Positions 9,100-17,220 of a stretch of 64,000 bases of DNA are shown piece after piece. The notes beneath the pieces are model-generated. The model had not been told where the DNA came from. It saw only the letters and a program-made list of their open reading frames with translations, and made no database searches. This DNA comes from CAJQHT01 sp038123275 (GTDB lineage Bacteria > Pseudomonadota > Alphaproteobacteria > Rickettsiales > UBA1997). The DNA lies in contig JAYORG010000003.1 in assembly GCA_038123275.1 (NCBI GenBank), positions 62,001 through 126,000 on the forward strand, read 5' to 3'. The translations under genes were made by a program, and so were the position numbers. Within the stretch, counting starts at the first letter, position 1; each line of letters opens with the position of its first letter.

Positions 9100-10365
9100 A
9101 TGTTAGACATAAAATGGATTAGAGAAAATCCTGAAAGATTTGATGAAAGCATGAAAAAGCGCGGATGCGATTTTAAGGCGCAAGATTTGATTAAATTAGA
9201 CAAAGAAAGAGTGGCTATAATTTCTGAAACTGAAATATTGCAAAGAGAAAGGAATTTAATATCAAAAAAAGTTGCTAATGAAGTTAAAAAAGCTGGAGCT
9301 GACACTAGTGAGTTAATCAATAAATCATATAAAGTTAATGGTGAATTAAAAGAATTAAAATCTAAAGAGCTCAAAACAATTCAAAAACTAGAAGATATTT
9401 TATTGGAAATACCCAATATCTTAGACAAAGATGTTCCATTGGGCAAAGAAGAAGCAGACAACAAAGAAGTGGAAATATGGGGTGAATTACCAAAATTTGA
9501 TTTCAAGCCAAAAGAACATTTTGAAATTGGTGAAAATTTAGGTCAATTAGACTTTGAGCAGTCAGCCAAAATTTCAGGATCTCGCTTCTCTACTCTTTCT
9601 AATAATTTAGCTAAATTAGAAAGAGCCTTATCTAACTTTATGTTAGATATTGCTGGTGAATTTAATTATATTGAAATTTCTCCACCTAATTTAGTTAAAG
9701 ATGATGCCATGATAGGGTCAGGACAATTACCTAAATTTGCTGATGAAGCATTTTGTACCAAAAATGGCTATTGGCTAATACCAACTGCAGAAGTTTCTCT
9801 TGTTAATTTAACAAGAGAAAAAACTTTTGATGAATCTGAATTACCTCTAAGATTTACGGCTTATACACCCTGCTTTAGAAGTGAAGCTGGAGCAGCTGGA
9901 AAGGATACTAGAGGTATGATTAGACAGCATCAATTTAAGAAGGTTGAGTTGGTATCAATCACAGATCAGAAATCTTCAAAAGAAGAACATGAAAGAATGA
10001 CTAATGTGGCTTGTGAAGTCTTAAAAAGGCTAAATTTACCCTATCGTAAGGTTTTGCTTTGCAGTGGAGATATTGGCTTTGGCTCTAATAGAACTTATGA
10101 TTTAGAAGTTTGGCTACCAGGACAAAATCAATATAGGGAGATTTCAAGTTGTTCCAATTGTGGAGATTTTCAAGCTAGAAGAATGAAAGCCAAATATAAA
10201 AGTAAGGATGTTAAAAAACCTTTATTTGTTCATACCTTGAATGGCTCATCTTTAGCAGTTGGAAGGACAATTATTGCTATTTTAGAAAATTATCAAAATA
10301 AAGATGGTTCGGTTGATATTCCAAAAGCTTTAGTACCTTATATGTCAGGATTGATAAGAATATAA
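9100..10365 (+). CDS. serS: Seryl-tRNA synthetase
   Basis: Class II aminoacyl-tRNA synthetase that charges tRNA-Ser. The N-terminal 110 residues form the long antiparallel coiled coil that contacts the tRNA. The catalytic domain has motif 2 (FRSEAGAAGKDTRGMIRQHQ) and motif 3 (NGSSLAVGRTIIAILENYQ). It is 421 residues, normal for the family. The ATG at 9100 gives the standard MLDIKWIREN start. Confidence 0.98.
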   Translation: MLDIKWIRENPERFDESMKKRGCDFKAQDLIKLDKERVAIISETEILQRERNLISKKVANEVKKAGADTSELINKSYKVNGELKELKSKELKTIQKLEDILLEIPNILDKDVPLGKEEADNKEVEIWGELPKFDFKPKEHFEIGENLGQLDFEQSAKISGSRFSTLSNNLAKLERALSNFMLDIAGEFNYIEISPPNLVKDDAMIGSGQLPKFADEAFCTKNGYWLIPTAEVSLVNLTREKTFDESELPLRFTAYTPCFRSEAGAAGKDTRGMIRQHQFKKVELVSITDQKSSKEEHERMTNVACEVLKRLNLPYRKVLLCSGDIGFGSNRTYDLEVWLPGQNQYREISSCSNCGDFQARRMKAKYKSKDVKKPLFVHTLNGSSLAVGRTIIAILENYQNKDGSVDIPKALVPYMSGLIRI

Positions 10366-10450
10366 AAATATTCTATTTTTTCTTGCTAATTAATTATTAA
10401 AAACTAAGATGCGAGGCCTTAATTTATAAATAAACTAAATATTTAAGATA

Positions 10451-10726
10451 ATGGCAAATACCAAATCGGCAAAAAAAGCTCTTTTAGTGAATAGAAAAAA
10501 AGAAGCTGTAAATAAGTCTAGAAAAAACAGAATTAGAACTTTTATTAGAAAAGTTGAAGATGACATTAAGGCAAATAAAGAAACTGAAGCTAGAAACTCT
10601 TTTAAAGTTTTGGAAAAAGAGCTTATGCGCGGTGTAACTAAAGGCATTTTTAAATTAAACACTGCAGCTAGAAAATTAAAAAGAATTGCTGCATCTATAA
10701 GAAAATTAAAAAGTAAAAAAGCTTAA
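10451..10726 (+). CDS. rpsT: 30S ribosomal protein S20
   Basis: Basic 91-residue protein that binds 16S rRNA early in 30S assembly. It starts MANTKSAKKALLVNRKKEA, which is the characteristic S20 N-terminus, and ends in a lysine-rich helix containing GIFKLNTAARKLKRIAASIR. It lies alone between serS and secF, and an 85-base leader separates it from serS. Confidence 0.97.
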   Translation: MANTKSAKKALLVNRKKEAVNKSRKNRIRTFIRKVEDDIKANKETEARNSFKVLEKELMRGVTKGIFKLNTAARKLKRIAASIRKLKSKKA

Positions 10727-10762
10727 TAAAATAAAACTTTCTTAAATATATTTTGGTCTAAA

Positions 10763-11659
10763 ATGCTAAATAATCTTTTAACTGATACCAAAATAGACTT
10801 TATGAAATCTCATAAAGTTGTTATATTTATTTCTTCCTCTCTTTTAATATTATCAATTCTGTTGGTAGCTACTAAAGGCTTAAATCTGGGCATTGACTTC
10901 TCTGGTGGAGTTTTAATTGAAGCACGAACACAGCAAAAAGTAAAAATCTCTCAAATTAGAAAAGTTTTAAGTACTGAAAAAATTGGCAAAGCTGATATTC
11001 AAAATTTTGATGAAAAAGATATAATGATCAGAATCTCTAAAGGAGATAATCAAGCCAAAACAATTAAATTAATTCAAGAAACCTTAAGTGATAAATTTCC
11101 AGGTATAGAATATAGAAAAATTGATTTTGTTGGACCTCAAATTGGATCGGAATTAATTAAAAAAGGCTTTTTAGCTATTATATTCTCTTTTATTTCAATA
11201 ATGATTTACATTTGGTTTAGATTTGACTGGCAATTTGGCCTTGGAGCAATTTTAGCAATTATTCATGATGTAATTCTAACATTTGGCTTCTTTTCTATTA
11301 CAAAATTAGAATTTAATTTAACTTCAATTGCAGCATTATTAACTATTATTGGATATTCAATTAATGATTCGGTAGTTATTTATGATAGAATTAGGGAGGG
11401 TTTAAGGAAATTTAAAAAAATGGAGTTAAATAAATTAATAAATATTAGCCTTAACTCAACTTTAAGCAGAACAGTCTTGACGTCTGGAATGACTTTAATA
11501 TCACTTGGAGCCCTAGTTTTATTTGGAGGAGAAGTTTTAAAAAGCTTTAGTTTGACAGTATTCTTTGGCATTATTATTGGTACATTTTCTTCAATCTATA
11601 TTTCAGCTCCAATTTTAATTTACATGGATCCAAGAAAAAACGATAGAGAACAGAATTAG
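10763..11659 (+). CDS. secF: Protein translocase subunit SecF
   Basis: Inner-membrane RND-type subunit that works with SecD to pull preproteins across the SecYEG channel using the proton motive force. Six transmembrane helices are evident, with the first periplasmic signature LGIDFSGGVLIEA and the helix-4 motif GYSINDSVVIYDRIRE. It has 298 residues. SecD is not adjacent, so secD and secF are unlinked here. It follows rpsT by 36 bases and probably shares its transcript. Confidence 0.97.
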   Translation: MLNNLLTDTKIDFMKSHKVVIFISSSLLILSILLVATKGLNLGIDFSGGVLIEARTQQKVKISQIRKVLSTEKIGKADIQNFDEKDIMIRISKGDNQAKTIKLIQETLSDKFPGIEYRKIDFVGPQIGSELIKKGFLAIIFSFISIMIYIWFRFDWQFGLGAILAIIHDVILTFGFFSITKLEFNLTSIAALLTIIGYSINDSVVIYDRIREGLRKFKKMELNKLINISLNSTLSRTVLTSGMTLISLGALVLFGGEVLKSFSLTVFFGIIIGTFSSIYISAPILIYMDPRKNDREQN

Positions 11660-11661
11660 TA

Positions 11662-11689
11662 TTGACAAAATAAGATTTTGATTTATTAT
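11662..11689 (+). promoter_or_regulatory. Sigma-70-type promoter for rpsD
   Basis: A perfect -35 box TTGACA (11662-11667) is followed after 16 bases by TATTAT (11684-11689). Predicted transcription would start near 11696, about 40 bases before the rpsD start codon. It begins three bases after the secF stop, so rpsD appears to be a separate transcription unit. Confidence 0.65.
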
Positions 11690-11737
11690 TCCTGGCCTTG
11701 AAATAATTTTAAAGAATTAACAAATAACAAAAGTTAA

Positions 11738-12355
11738 ATGACAAAAAGATTAAAAGCTAAAAAGAAAATTAGTAGAAAATTAGGCGCTAGCCTTTGGGGA
11801 CAAGAAAAAGATCCTTATTTAAAAAGAAATTATAAACCAGGTCAGCATGGTGCAAACATGAGAAGAAGAGCTACTGACTATGGAACTCAGCTAAAAGCTA
11901 AACAAAAATTAAAGTTTTATTACGGAAATATTTCTGAAAAACAATTCAGAAATTTATTTAAGGCTGCTACTAAAATTAAAGGTGATGCTAGTGAAAACTT
12001 TATTGGCCTACTTGAAAGAAGGCTAGATGCAATTATTTATAGAACTAACTTTGTCCCTACAGTTTTTGCTGCTAGACAATTTGTTAACCATAAGCATGTT
12101 ATGGTAAATGGACAAATAGTTAATATTCCATCTTATAGAATAAAGCCTGGAGATGTTATTGAGATTAGAGAAAAATCTAAAAAATTAAATATAGTTTTAG
12201 AGTCTTTACAAAAGGCTGAAAGAGATATTCCATCTTATTTAGAAGTTGATAATGATGCTAAATCCGTTAAATATTTAGCCGTTCCTGCATTTGCTGATGT
12301 GCCTTACGCTGCTGAAATGGAGCCTCATCTAATTGTGGAATTTTATTCTAGATAA
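11738..12355 (+). CDS. rpsD: 30S ribosomal protein S4
   Basis: Primary 16S rRNA binding protein and 30S assembly initiator. The 205-residue sequence contains YKPGQHGANMRRRATDYGTQ and the S4 RNA-binding domain from about residue 94 (LERRLDAIIYRTNFVPT, ARQFVNHKHVMVNGQ). A strong promoter lies just upstream and a palindromic repeat begins at the stop codon, so it is probably monocistronic. Confidence 0.98.
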   Translation: MTKRLKAKKKISRKLGASLWGQEKDPYLKRNYKPGQHGANMRRRATDYGTQLKAKQKLKFYYGNISEKQFRNLFKAATKIKGDASENFIGLLERRLDAIIYRTNFVPTVFAARQFVNHKHVMVNGQIVNIPSYRIKPGDVIEIREKSKKLNIVLESLQKAERDIPSYLEVDNDAKSVKYLAVPAFADVPYAAEMEPHLIVEFYSR

Positions 12356-12466
12356 TTGCACTCTCACACTTAACTTACGTTTCTTGACGTGAGATCCTTC
12401 ATCTAAGAATAACTAAGACCTAAAGGTCTAAGTTATTCTAAATTCAGGATGACAGACATAGTGCAA
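12356..12466. repeat. Palindromic intergenic repeat, family 1, copy A
   Basis: A 111-base element starting directly at the rpsD stop. The outer inverted repeat is TTGCACT (12356-12362) with AGTGCAA (12460-12466). The inner hairpin is a 14-base stem with one mismatch, 12407-12420 against 12425-12438, with loop TAAA. It shares GACGTGAGATCCT and TTCAGGATGACA with the tandem copies at 42754-42927. It may also terminate rpsD transcription. Similar short palindromic repeats are common in Rickettsiales genomes. Confidence 0.75.
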
Positions 12467-12492
12467 CACTGATAAATCAAAAATCTTTGTTT

Positions 12493-12891
12493 ATGATTCT
12501 TGGAGTTGGTTTGGATATAGTAAATGTTAGAAGAATTAAAGATTCCTTAGAAGCATTTCAAGATAAGTTTGAAAAACGCATCTTCACCCCATTGGAAATA
12601 GAAAAATCTCAAAAATTTACGACTATTGAATTAAAGTCTAGCTATTACGCCAAAAGGTTTGCGGCCAAAGAAGCTTTTGCTAAGGCTATTGGACTTGGTA
12701 TTGGTCGAGGGGTTAATTTTACTGATATTGAAGTTGTTAATAATAAAAACGGCAAACCAGATATTAAGCTAAATAAAATTGCTGAAGATTTTCTAAAAAA
12801 ACACTTTAAAAATTTAGATTTTAAAATAGATTTATCTTTAAGTGATGAAAAAGAAATTGCTCAAGCAATAGTTATTATTTCAAAAAATTAA
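12493..12891 (+). CDS. acpS: Holo-[acyl-carrier-protein] synthase
   Basis: Transfers 4'-phosphopantetheine from CoA to the acyl carrier protein, activating it for fatty-acid synthesis. The 132-residue protein starts MILGVGLDIVNVRRIKD, with the metal-binding aspartate. It also has the second motif YYAKRFAAKEAFAKAIG, with the conserved glutamate and lysine. An in-frame TTG exists six bases upstream at 12487, but the ATG at 12493 gives the usual family N-terminus. It is followed after two bases by mlaE. Confidence 0.95.
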   Translation: MILGVGLDIVNVRRIKDSLEAFQDKFEKRIFTPLEIEKSQKFTTIELKSSYYAKRFAAKEAFAKAIGLGIGRGVNFTDIEVVNNKNGKPDIKLNKIAEDFLKKHFKNLDFKIDLSLSDEKEIAQAIVIISKN

Positions 12892-12893
12892 TA

Positions 12894-13676
12894 ATGATAA
12901 TATTATTAGACTCATTAGAAAAAATTGGCTCATTTACCTTAAAACGCTTAGCTCAAATAGGAGAAGTTTTTATATTTATAGGTAGAGCTATAAAACATAT
13001 ATTTACCCCTCCCTTTTATCCTAAATTAATATTAAAACAAATGATTGCCATTGGTTATTATTCTTTGCCAATTGTAGGATTAACGGCTGTGTTTAGCGGA
13101 GCTGTATTGGCTTTGCAAAGCTATTCTGGATTTTCTAGATTTAATGCTGAAAGTACTATTGCTGTTGTTGTTGCTTTATCTGTTACTAGAGAGTTAGGGC
13201 CAGTTTTTGCTGGATTAATGGTTGCTGGTAGAGTTGGAGCTTCTATGGCTGCTGAAATTGGAACTATGAAAGTGACTGAACAAATTGATGCTTTAAAAAC
13301 TTTATCTACTAATCCTTTTAAATATTTAATTGCGCCAAGAGTTATTGCTGGTGTTATTACTTTGCCATTTTTGGTTATTATTGCAGATATTATTGGTATT
13401 ATGGGAGGATTTTTGGTTAGTGTGCATAGTCTTGGATTTTCTCCTGGACCCTATATTAGGAATACTTTTGAATTTTTAGAAGCAATGGATGTAATTTCTG
13501 GCCTTGTTAAAGCTATGTTTTTTGGCTTTATTATTACAATAATGGGCTGTTATTGGGGATATAACTCAAAAGGCGGAGCTGAAGGCGTTGGAATTGCCAC
13601 AACAAATGCTGTTGTAAGTGCTTCTATTACAGTTTTATTGATGAATTATATTTTAACTAGTTGGTTTTTTGCCTAG
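12894..13676 (+). CDS. mlaE: MlaE-type phospholipid ABC transporter permease
   Basis: Inner-membrane permease of the Mla system, which moves phospholipids between the inner and outer membranes. The 260-residue protein has the MlaE signature blocks ALSVTRELGPVFAGLMVAGR and GASMAAEIGTMKVTEQIDAL, and five to six hydrophobic helices. The start two bases after the acpS stop suggests coupled expression. The ATPase gene mlaF, normally next, is missing; the gene that follows is on the other strand. The mlaD partner is at 61223. Confidence 0.95.
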   Translation: MIILLDSLEKIGSFTLKRLAQIGEVFIFIGRAIKHIFTPPFYPKLILKQMIAIGYYSLPIVGLTAVFSGAVLALQSYSGFSRFNAESTIAVVVALSVTRELGPVFAGLMVAGRVGASMAAEIGTMKVTEQIDALKTLSTNPFKYLIAPRVIAGVITLPFLVIIADIIGIMGGFLVSVHSLGFSPGPYIRNTFEFLEAMDVISGLVKAMFFGFIITIMGCYWGYNSKGGAEGVGIATTNAVVSASITVLLMNYILTSWFFA

Positions 13677-13692
13677 AAGTGCAACTATTAAT

Positions 13693-13812
13693 TTACGCAC
13701 GCCACAATTTTTAAGGGATTTTTTGATGTTTTTTTAAATTTGCTTCTCATGTATATTTAATTATACTACGAGGTAAATTAAAAAAAGCACCAAAAAGCGT
13801 GGATATGCGTAA
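13693..13812. repeat. Long inverted repeat between mlaE and the accessory island
   Basis: TTACGCA (13693-13699) is paired with TGCGTAA (13806-13812). Just inside are CCAC/GTGG and a T-rich arm (TTTTTTTAAATTT) facing an A-rich arm (AAATTAAAAAAAG). The element sits between convergent genes and could act as a two-way terminator. It looks like a decayed palindromic mobile repeat, but no second copy is evident in the window. Confidence 0.45.
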
Positions 13813-13825
13813 GGTAAGAACTTCA

Positions 13826-14257
13826 CTACATAGCCTGACCTTCTGATTTAGTGGTGCTTAATCCGGTTGTACCTATATTACCAGCAGATCTGAATTGACC
13901 TGTAACGTCTGCGGCTGGGGCAAGTAATGTTTCTTTTATTCCTCCAGAAATTTCATTTTCTACCATATCTTTTGTAACTAAATGCCCAGCTACTGCCACA
14001 ATATCAAAATCTAATGATCCGCCAATTTTTATAGCATCTCCTATACTTTTACCTTCACTTATTACGCCAACTCCTCCATTTTGCAGAAGATCTCCAATGC
14101 TTTGGTCACTGACTGCAGCTTTATTCATGCCACCCATTTCACCCTTGGTGCTTGGAATATTACTACTAGAATCTTGATTGCCTTGATGTTTTTCATTTGA
14201 CAATCTTCCAGCTAATTGTGACTGCATCTGTTGTTGTTGAGCTATATCTGGTTTCAT
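13826..14257 (-). CDS. Unrecognised Gly/Gln-rich protein
   Basis: A 143-residue protein with no signal peptide and no membrane segment. The N-terminus is rich in Gln, Ser and Asn (MKPDIAQQQQMQSQL). The middle has two SIGD-containing segments (QSIGDLLQNGG and KSIGDAIKIGG), and the rest is rich in Gly, Ala and Thr. Base composition is less AT-biased than that of its neighbours. It follows the lipoprotein array on the same strand, with a 92-base gap to the last lipoprotein. I recognise no family, and coding status rests on the intact frame and plausible composition. Confidence 0.6.
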   Translation of the reverse strand: MKPDIAQQQQMQSQLAGRLSNEKHQGNQDSSSNIPSTKGEMGGMNKAAVSDQSIGDLLQNGGVGVISEGKSIGDAIKIGGSLDFDIVAVAGHLVTKDMVENEISGGIKETLLAPAADVTGQFRSAGNIGTTGLSTTKSEGQAM

Positions 14258-14349
14258 TTAAATTAGAGTATTTATTAATAAATTAATTATCCAAGGAGTA
14301 TTATACCATATTATATACTAATTTTCTACTAATAATTTTTACTATAAAT

Positions 14350-14868
14350 TTACCAAAAATGTAAATTCATATTACCTCTTCCATGGAAACTGTAAACATT
14401 TCCTAAGCTATGAGCCTGAGGCTTATATCTTTGTTCACCAGCTAATGGTGGATCAAAGCTTTTTCCTTGAGAATCTTTAGCGGTTTGGTATGTTCCAACA
14501 ACTGAGTGACGACAAAATATATGCCCAAGCCAGAATATTTTTTTATAATGTCTAATATTATTTTGAATTTCTTTTGGATCATCCCAATTGATGTCCCACT
14601 TATCCTCATATTTTTTTCTTATCAAATTTAAATCTGGTTTGGCAATTGATAGATCAGGATCCTTCTTCCATTTGTAAAATGTCATCATAATAGCTGAACC
14701 AAATTGTGTTGCCAATCCGGATTCACAACCATGCATCCACCCCATCCTGTATCCGGGTGTGCCATCTTTTGGAGCATGAGTAAATATCTTACCATAAGGC
14801 TTATACCAATAAGGACCACAGCTTGTAATTAAAAATGATGTTATTAATAAAATTATTATTTTTTTCAT
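14350..14868 (-). CDS. Two-cysteine lipoprotein, paralogue 1 of the array
   Basis: A 172-residue predicted lipoprotein; LITSC places the lipidated cysteine at residue 17. It shares with its four neighbours a motif of the form (P/D)x(F/Y)xxG(W/Y/F)xxGC, here PGYRMGWMHGC with C48, and a second aromatic-rich motif ending in cysteine, FWLGHIFC with C119. This copy has about 30 extra residues between the motifs (71 residues from Cys to Cys, against 41-43 in the others) and a longer tail. It is the last gene of a five-gene tandem array. Function is unknown. The pattern suggests a small disulfide-bonded envelope domain. Confidence 0.82.
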   Translation of the reverse strand: MKKIIILLITSFLITSCGPYWYKPYGKIFTHAPKDGTPGYRMGWMHGCESGLATQFGSAIMMTFYKWKKDPDLSIAKPDLNLIRKKYEDKWDINWDDPKEIQNNIRHYKKIFWLGHIFCRHSVVGTYQTAKDSQGKSFDPPLAGEQRYKPQAHSLGNVYSFHGRGNMNLHFW

Positions 14869-14879
14869 AAATTTACTTC

Positions 14880-15431
14880 TTAAAATCCTAAAATATTTCC
14901 TGAATTAGCGCCAGGATTACCATAAAAAATATGACCACCCATAACACTGCCTTTTTTATTGCCAGCTCTATTTTGCTGCAAAACTCCTAAAAAGCCACCA
15001 ACACCTCCAGATATCTTGTCACTTAATACTCCTCCTCCAAGTGCTGTATTATTTAAATTGCCTTTACCCATATTAAATCCTGTGCTACCTTGAGCAAATA
15101 AATATCTATCCCAACCTCCAGAAAAATGCCCAGAACCACCGGTTATATAACCAAAGCAATAGTTATATCCCCTTTTTCTACCAAAGAAATATTCTGGATC
15201 ATCTATTAATTCTGGATCAAATTTATAATCATATCTAGTTCTATAAAGACCATAGCCACGAGAATATAATACGGTGGAACAGCCATCCTTATATCCTTTT
15301 TGAAAATTAGGAGTTCCAGGTGGAACCCTAATATTGGTAAAAGCTAAGTTATGATCAGTAAATTTAGAATCGGCAAACCATCTGCATGATGAGGTGAATA
15401 ATAATATTAAAATAATAATAATTTTTTTCAT
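14880..15431 (-). CDS. Two-cysteine lipoprotein, paralogue 2, with Gly-rich tail
   Basis: A 183-residue predicted lipoprotein (lipobox FTSSC, lipidated C16). The shared motif is PNFQKGYKDGC with C51, and the second is GRKRGYNYC with C92. After residue 95 it continues into a glycine- and asparagine-rich tail of about 85 residues (GGSGHFSGGWDRY, GGGVLSDKISGGVGGFLG) that the other paralogues lack. Such a tail could be an extended or surface-exposed region. It is 11 bases upstream of paralogue 1 and 14 downstream of paralogue 3. Function is unknown. Confidence 0.82.
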   Translation of the reverse strand: MKKIIIILILLFTSSCRWFADSKFTDHNLAFTNIRVPPGTPNFQKGYKDGCSTVLYSRGYGLYRTRYDYKFDPELIDDPEYFFGRKRGYNYCFGYITGGSGHFSGGWDRYLFAQGSTGFNMGKGNLNNTALGGGVLSDKISGGVGGFLGVLQQNRAGNKKGSVMGGHIFYGNPGANSGNILGF

Positions 15432-15445
15432 ATTTTACCTAAACT

Positions 15446-15784
15446 TTACTGCATACCATAAAAGAATTGCTTAAACGGCCCTTCTTTTTGATCAATATGA
15501 TCGTCTCTATAGCAGAACCAAAAACCATAAGACCATGCTATTTTATAATCCAGTGAATTAGCCATTTTCCAGCCATTAACCTTATTATTTTTAGCAAACA
15601 TTCTATAATATGTACCTCCACCAGTAGCTCTTCCTACTTCACAACCATCATACCAACCTTCTCTAAAATCAGGGCTAGCTTCTGCTAGATCTTCTTTAAA
15701 CTCTTTATGTGGACCTTCCCACCTATATGCACAAGAACTAATAAATAATATTAAAATAATGTTAATAAATACTTTTATAATCAT
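15446..15784 (-). CDS. Two-cysteine lipoprotein, paralogue 3
   Basis: A 112-residue predicted lipoprotein (lipobox FISSC, lipidated C18). It has both array motifs in clear form: PDFREGWYDGCEVG with C48, and DYKIAWSYGFWFC with C91. Cys-to-Cys spacing is 43 residues. With paralogue 4 it best represents the minimal domain, about 75 residues after the lipid anchor. It is eight bases downstream of paralogue 4. I know no named family for it. Confidence 0.82.
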   Translation of the reverse strand: MIIKVFINIILILFISSCAYRWEGPHKEFKEDLAEASPDFREGWYDGCEVGRATGGGTYYRMFAKNNKVNGWKMANSLDYKIAWSYGFWFCYRDDHIDQKEGPFKQFFYGMQ

Positions 15785-15792
15785 AAAACTCC

Positions 15793-16110
15793 TTAATCAG
15801 CTGGGCTTCTAGAAAAAATATTAATAGCCGATGCTCTATTTCCAAGTACATAACAAGTATAAAAAGCTGACCCCCAGGCTTTTATATAAACCGGATCATG
15901 CTGATATATACCACTACCAAATGTAGTATCATAAACTGAAGCTCCAGCATACTTCTTAGTACCAAGACCAGTTCTGCAGCCATCATACCATCCTGCTTTA
16001 AATTCAGGTGGTCCATCTGGAACTTCCATTGGCATGCCAATTGGACTATAAAAACCACTGCAACTTGTAAGTATAGCCAATAATAATGTATAAAATGTTC
16101 TTTTTAACAT
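15793..16110 (-). CDS. Two-cysteine lipoprotein, paralogue 4
   Basis: A 105-residue predicted lipoprotein (lipobox ILTSC, lipidated C17). It carries PEFKAGWYDGCRTG with C45 and VYIKAWGSAFYTC with C86, spaced 41 residues apart. The GWYDGC core is identical to that of paralogue 3, so these two are probably the most recent duplicates. A 73-base gap separates it from paralogue 5 and may hold a separate promoter. Function is unknown. Confidence 0.82.
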   Translation of the reverse strand: MLKRTFYTLLLAILTSCSGFYSPIGMPMEVPDGPPEFKAGWYDGCRTGLGTKKYAGASVYDTTFGSGIYQHDPVYIKAWGSAFYTCYVLGNRASAINIFSRSPAD

Positions 16111-16183
16111 ATGTTAATTATAGCATATTTATAATAAGATGAAAAGAGGCATTAATAGAACTTATGCTTTTATATGGCCAAGA

Positions 16184-16501
16184 CTAAATAACATCCCAGT
16201 CACTTACATAAACACATTGCTCAAAACCATCCCACCATCCGGCACGATAATCGGCACTTTTAGTTATTTTTTTGGTATTTAATCTCATGGGCATAAATTC
16301 AGTCATTAAGCCATGATTTACACTACTCCATCCAATACCACAACCCTCTTTAAAGCCAGCACCATAGTCAGTTTTAGCGGATGGAAAGCCAGACATACCA
16401 TTAAGCGGACGAGGTCTTATGCCCCAATTCCAATCTTTAGGCATGGAATCGCAATTTGTAATTAAAAATAGTAATAATAGACAAATAAAACTTCTAATCA
16501 T
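16184..16501 (-). CDS. Two-cysteine lipoprotein, paralogue 5, first of the array
   Basis: A 105-residue predicted lipoprotein (lipobox LITNC, lipidated C17; the Asp at +2 would favour inner-membrane retention under the E. coli Lol rule). Motif one is TDYGAGFKEGCGIG with C54; motif two is DYRAGWWDGFEQC with C96. Motif two here itself resembles motif one (YxAGWxDG), which suggests that the domain arose by internal duplication of one GWxDGxxxC unit. It is the promoter-proximal member of the array. Confidence 0.82.
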   Translation of the reverse strand: MIRSFICLLLLFLITNCDSMPKDWNWGIRPRPLNGMSGFPSAKTDYGAGFKEGCGIGWSSVNHGLMTEFMPMRLNTKKITKSADYRAGWWDGFEQCVYVSDWDVI

Positions 16502-16608
16502 TAAACCCTGTAAAATACTAAAATTTATAATTCGTAGTATTATAACATAAAATTAGACGACTGGCAAGGGAAATATAGAGTCTTACCTAAAAAATGTATT
16601 GATTTGCA

Positions 16609-17220
16609 CTATTTTGGAAGATTTTTTGAGTTTTTGAGTATAAATGGCATATTAATAATAGCAAAAAGAATAGATATAGGAAGCATGCCAAAAACTTTAA
16701 ACTGAACCCAAAAATCAGTTGAAAAATTACGCCAAATTATTTCATTTAAAAGAGCCAGCGAAGCAAAGAAATAAGCCCATCTAAGAGAAAATTGTAGCCA
16801 AGCTTGATTACTCATATGAATTGCCCCATCAAACAAATATCCCAGTAGTGGTTTTTTCATAAAATAACCACCAAATAATATAATGGAAAATAGTGCATTT
16901 AGTAAAGTTGGTTTAATTTTAATAAATATCTCATTTCCAGACAAAATTGTAATTCCTCCGAATATACTTAGTAAAATTGCTGAAAATAACGGCATTTTAG
17001 CTATTTTCTTTGTTACTATATAAGAAATTAGTAATGCAACTATAGTAGCAATAACTAGATAAATTGTTGCTGGAATAATTGGTTTTGAGTGGCCAGATAA
17101 CTTATAAACACTAAAGAATATAATTAACGGCAGAAAATCTGTTAAAAATTTTATAAAAGACTCTATACCTTTGTTATTGTCCTTTGCCATAGATTTTGCT
17201 TTAATTACATTTTTGGTCAT
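16609..17220 (-). CDS. yciB: YciB/IspA-type septation protein
   Basis: An inner-membrane protein of the inner membrane-spanning YciB family, linked to cell envelope synthesis and septation. It has about five to six transmembrane helices and the family blocks KFLTDFLPLIIFFSVYKLSG, KPLLGYLFDG and LNEIIWRNFSTDFWVQFKVF. It has 203 residues from the ATG at 17220, which overlaps the upstream FKBP-like gene by 20 bases. An internal ATG at 17190 would avoid the overlap, so the start is uncertain. Confidence 0.88.
   Translation of the reverse strand: MTKNVIKAKSMAKDNNKGIESFIKFLTDFLPLIIFFSVYKLSGHSKPIIPATIYLVIATIVALLISYIVTKKIAKMPLFSAILLSIFGGITILSGNEIFIKIKPTLLNALFSIILFGGYFMKKPLLGYLFDGAIHMSNQAWLQFSLRWAYFFASLALLNEIIWRNFSTDFWVQFKVFGMLPISILFAIINMPFILKNSKNLPK

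Noticed and set aside
11662..11689. Possible transposon end near secF
   Set aside because: The TTGACA/TATTAT pair with 16-base spacing is better explained as the rpsD promoter; no inverted repeat is present.
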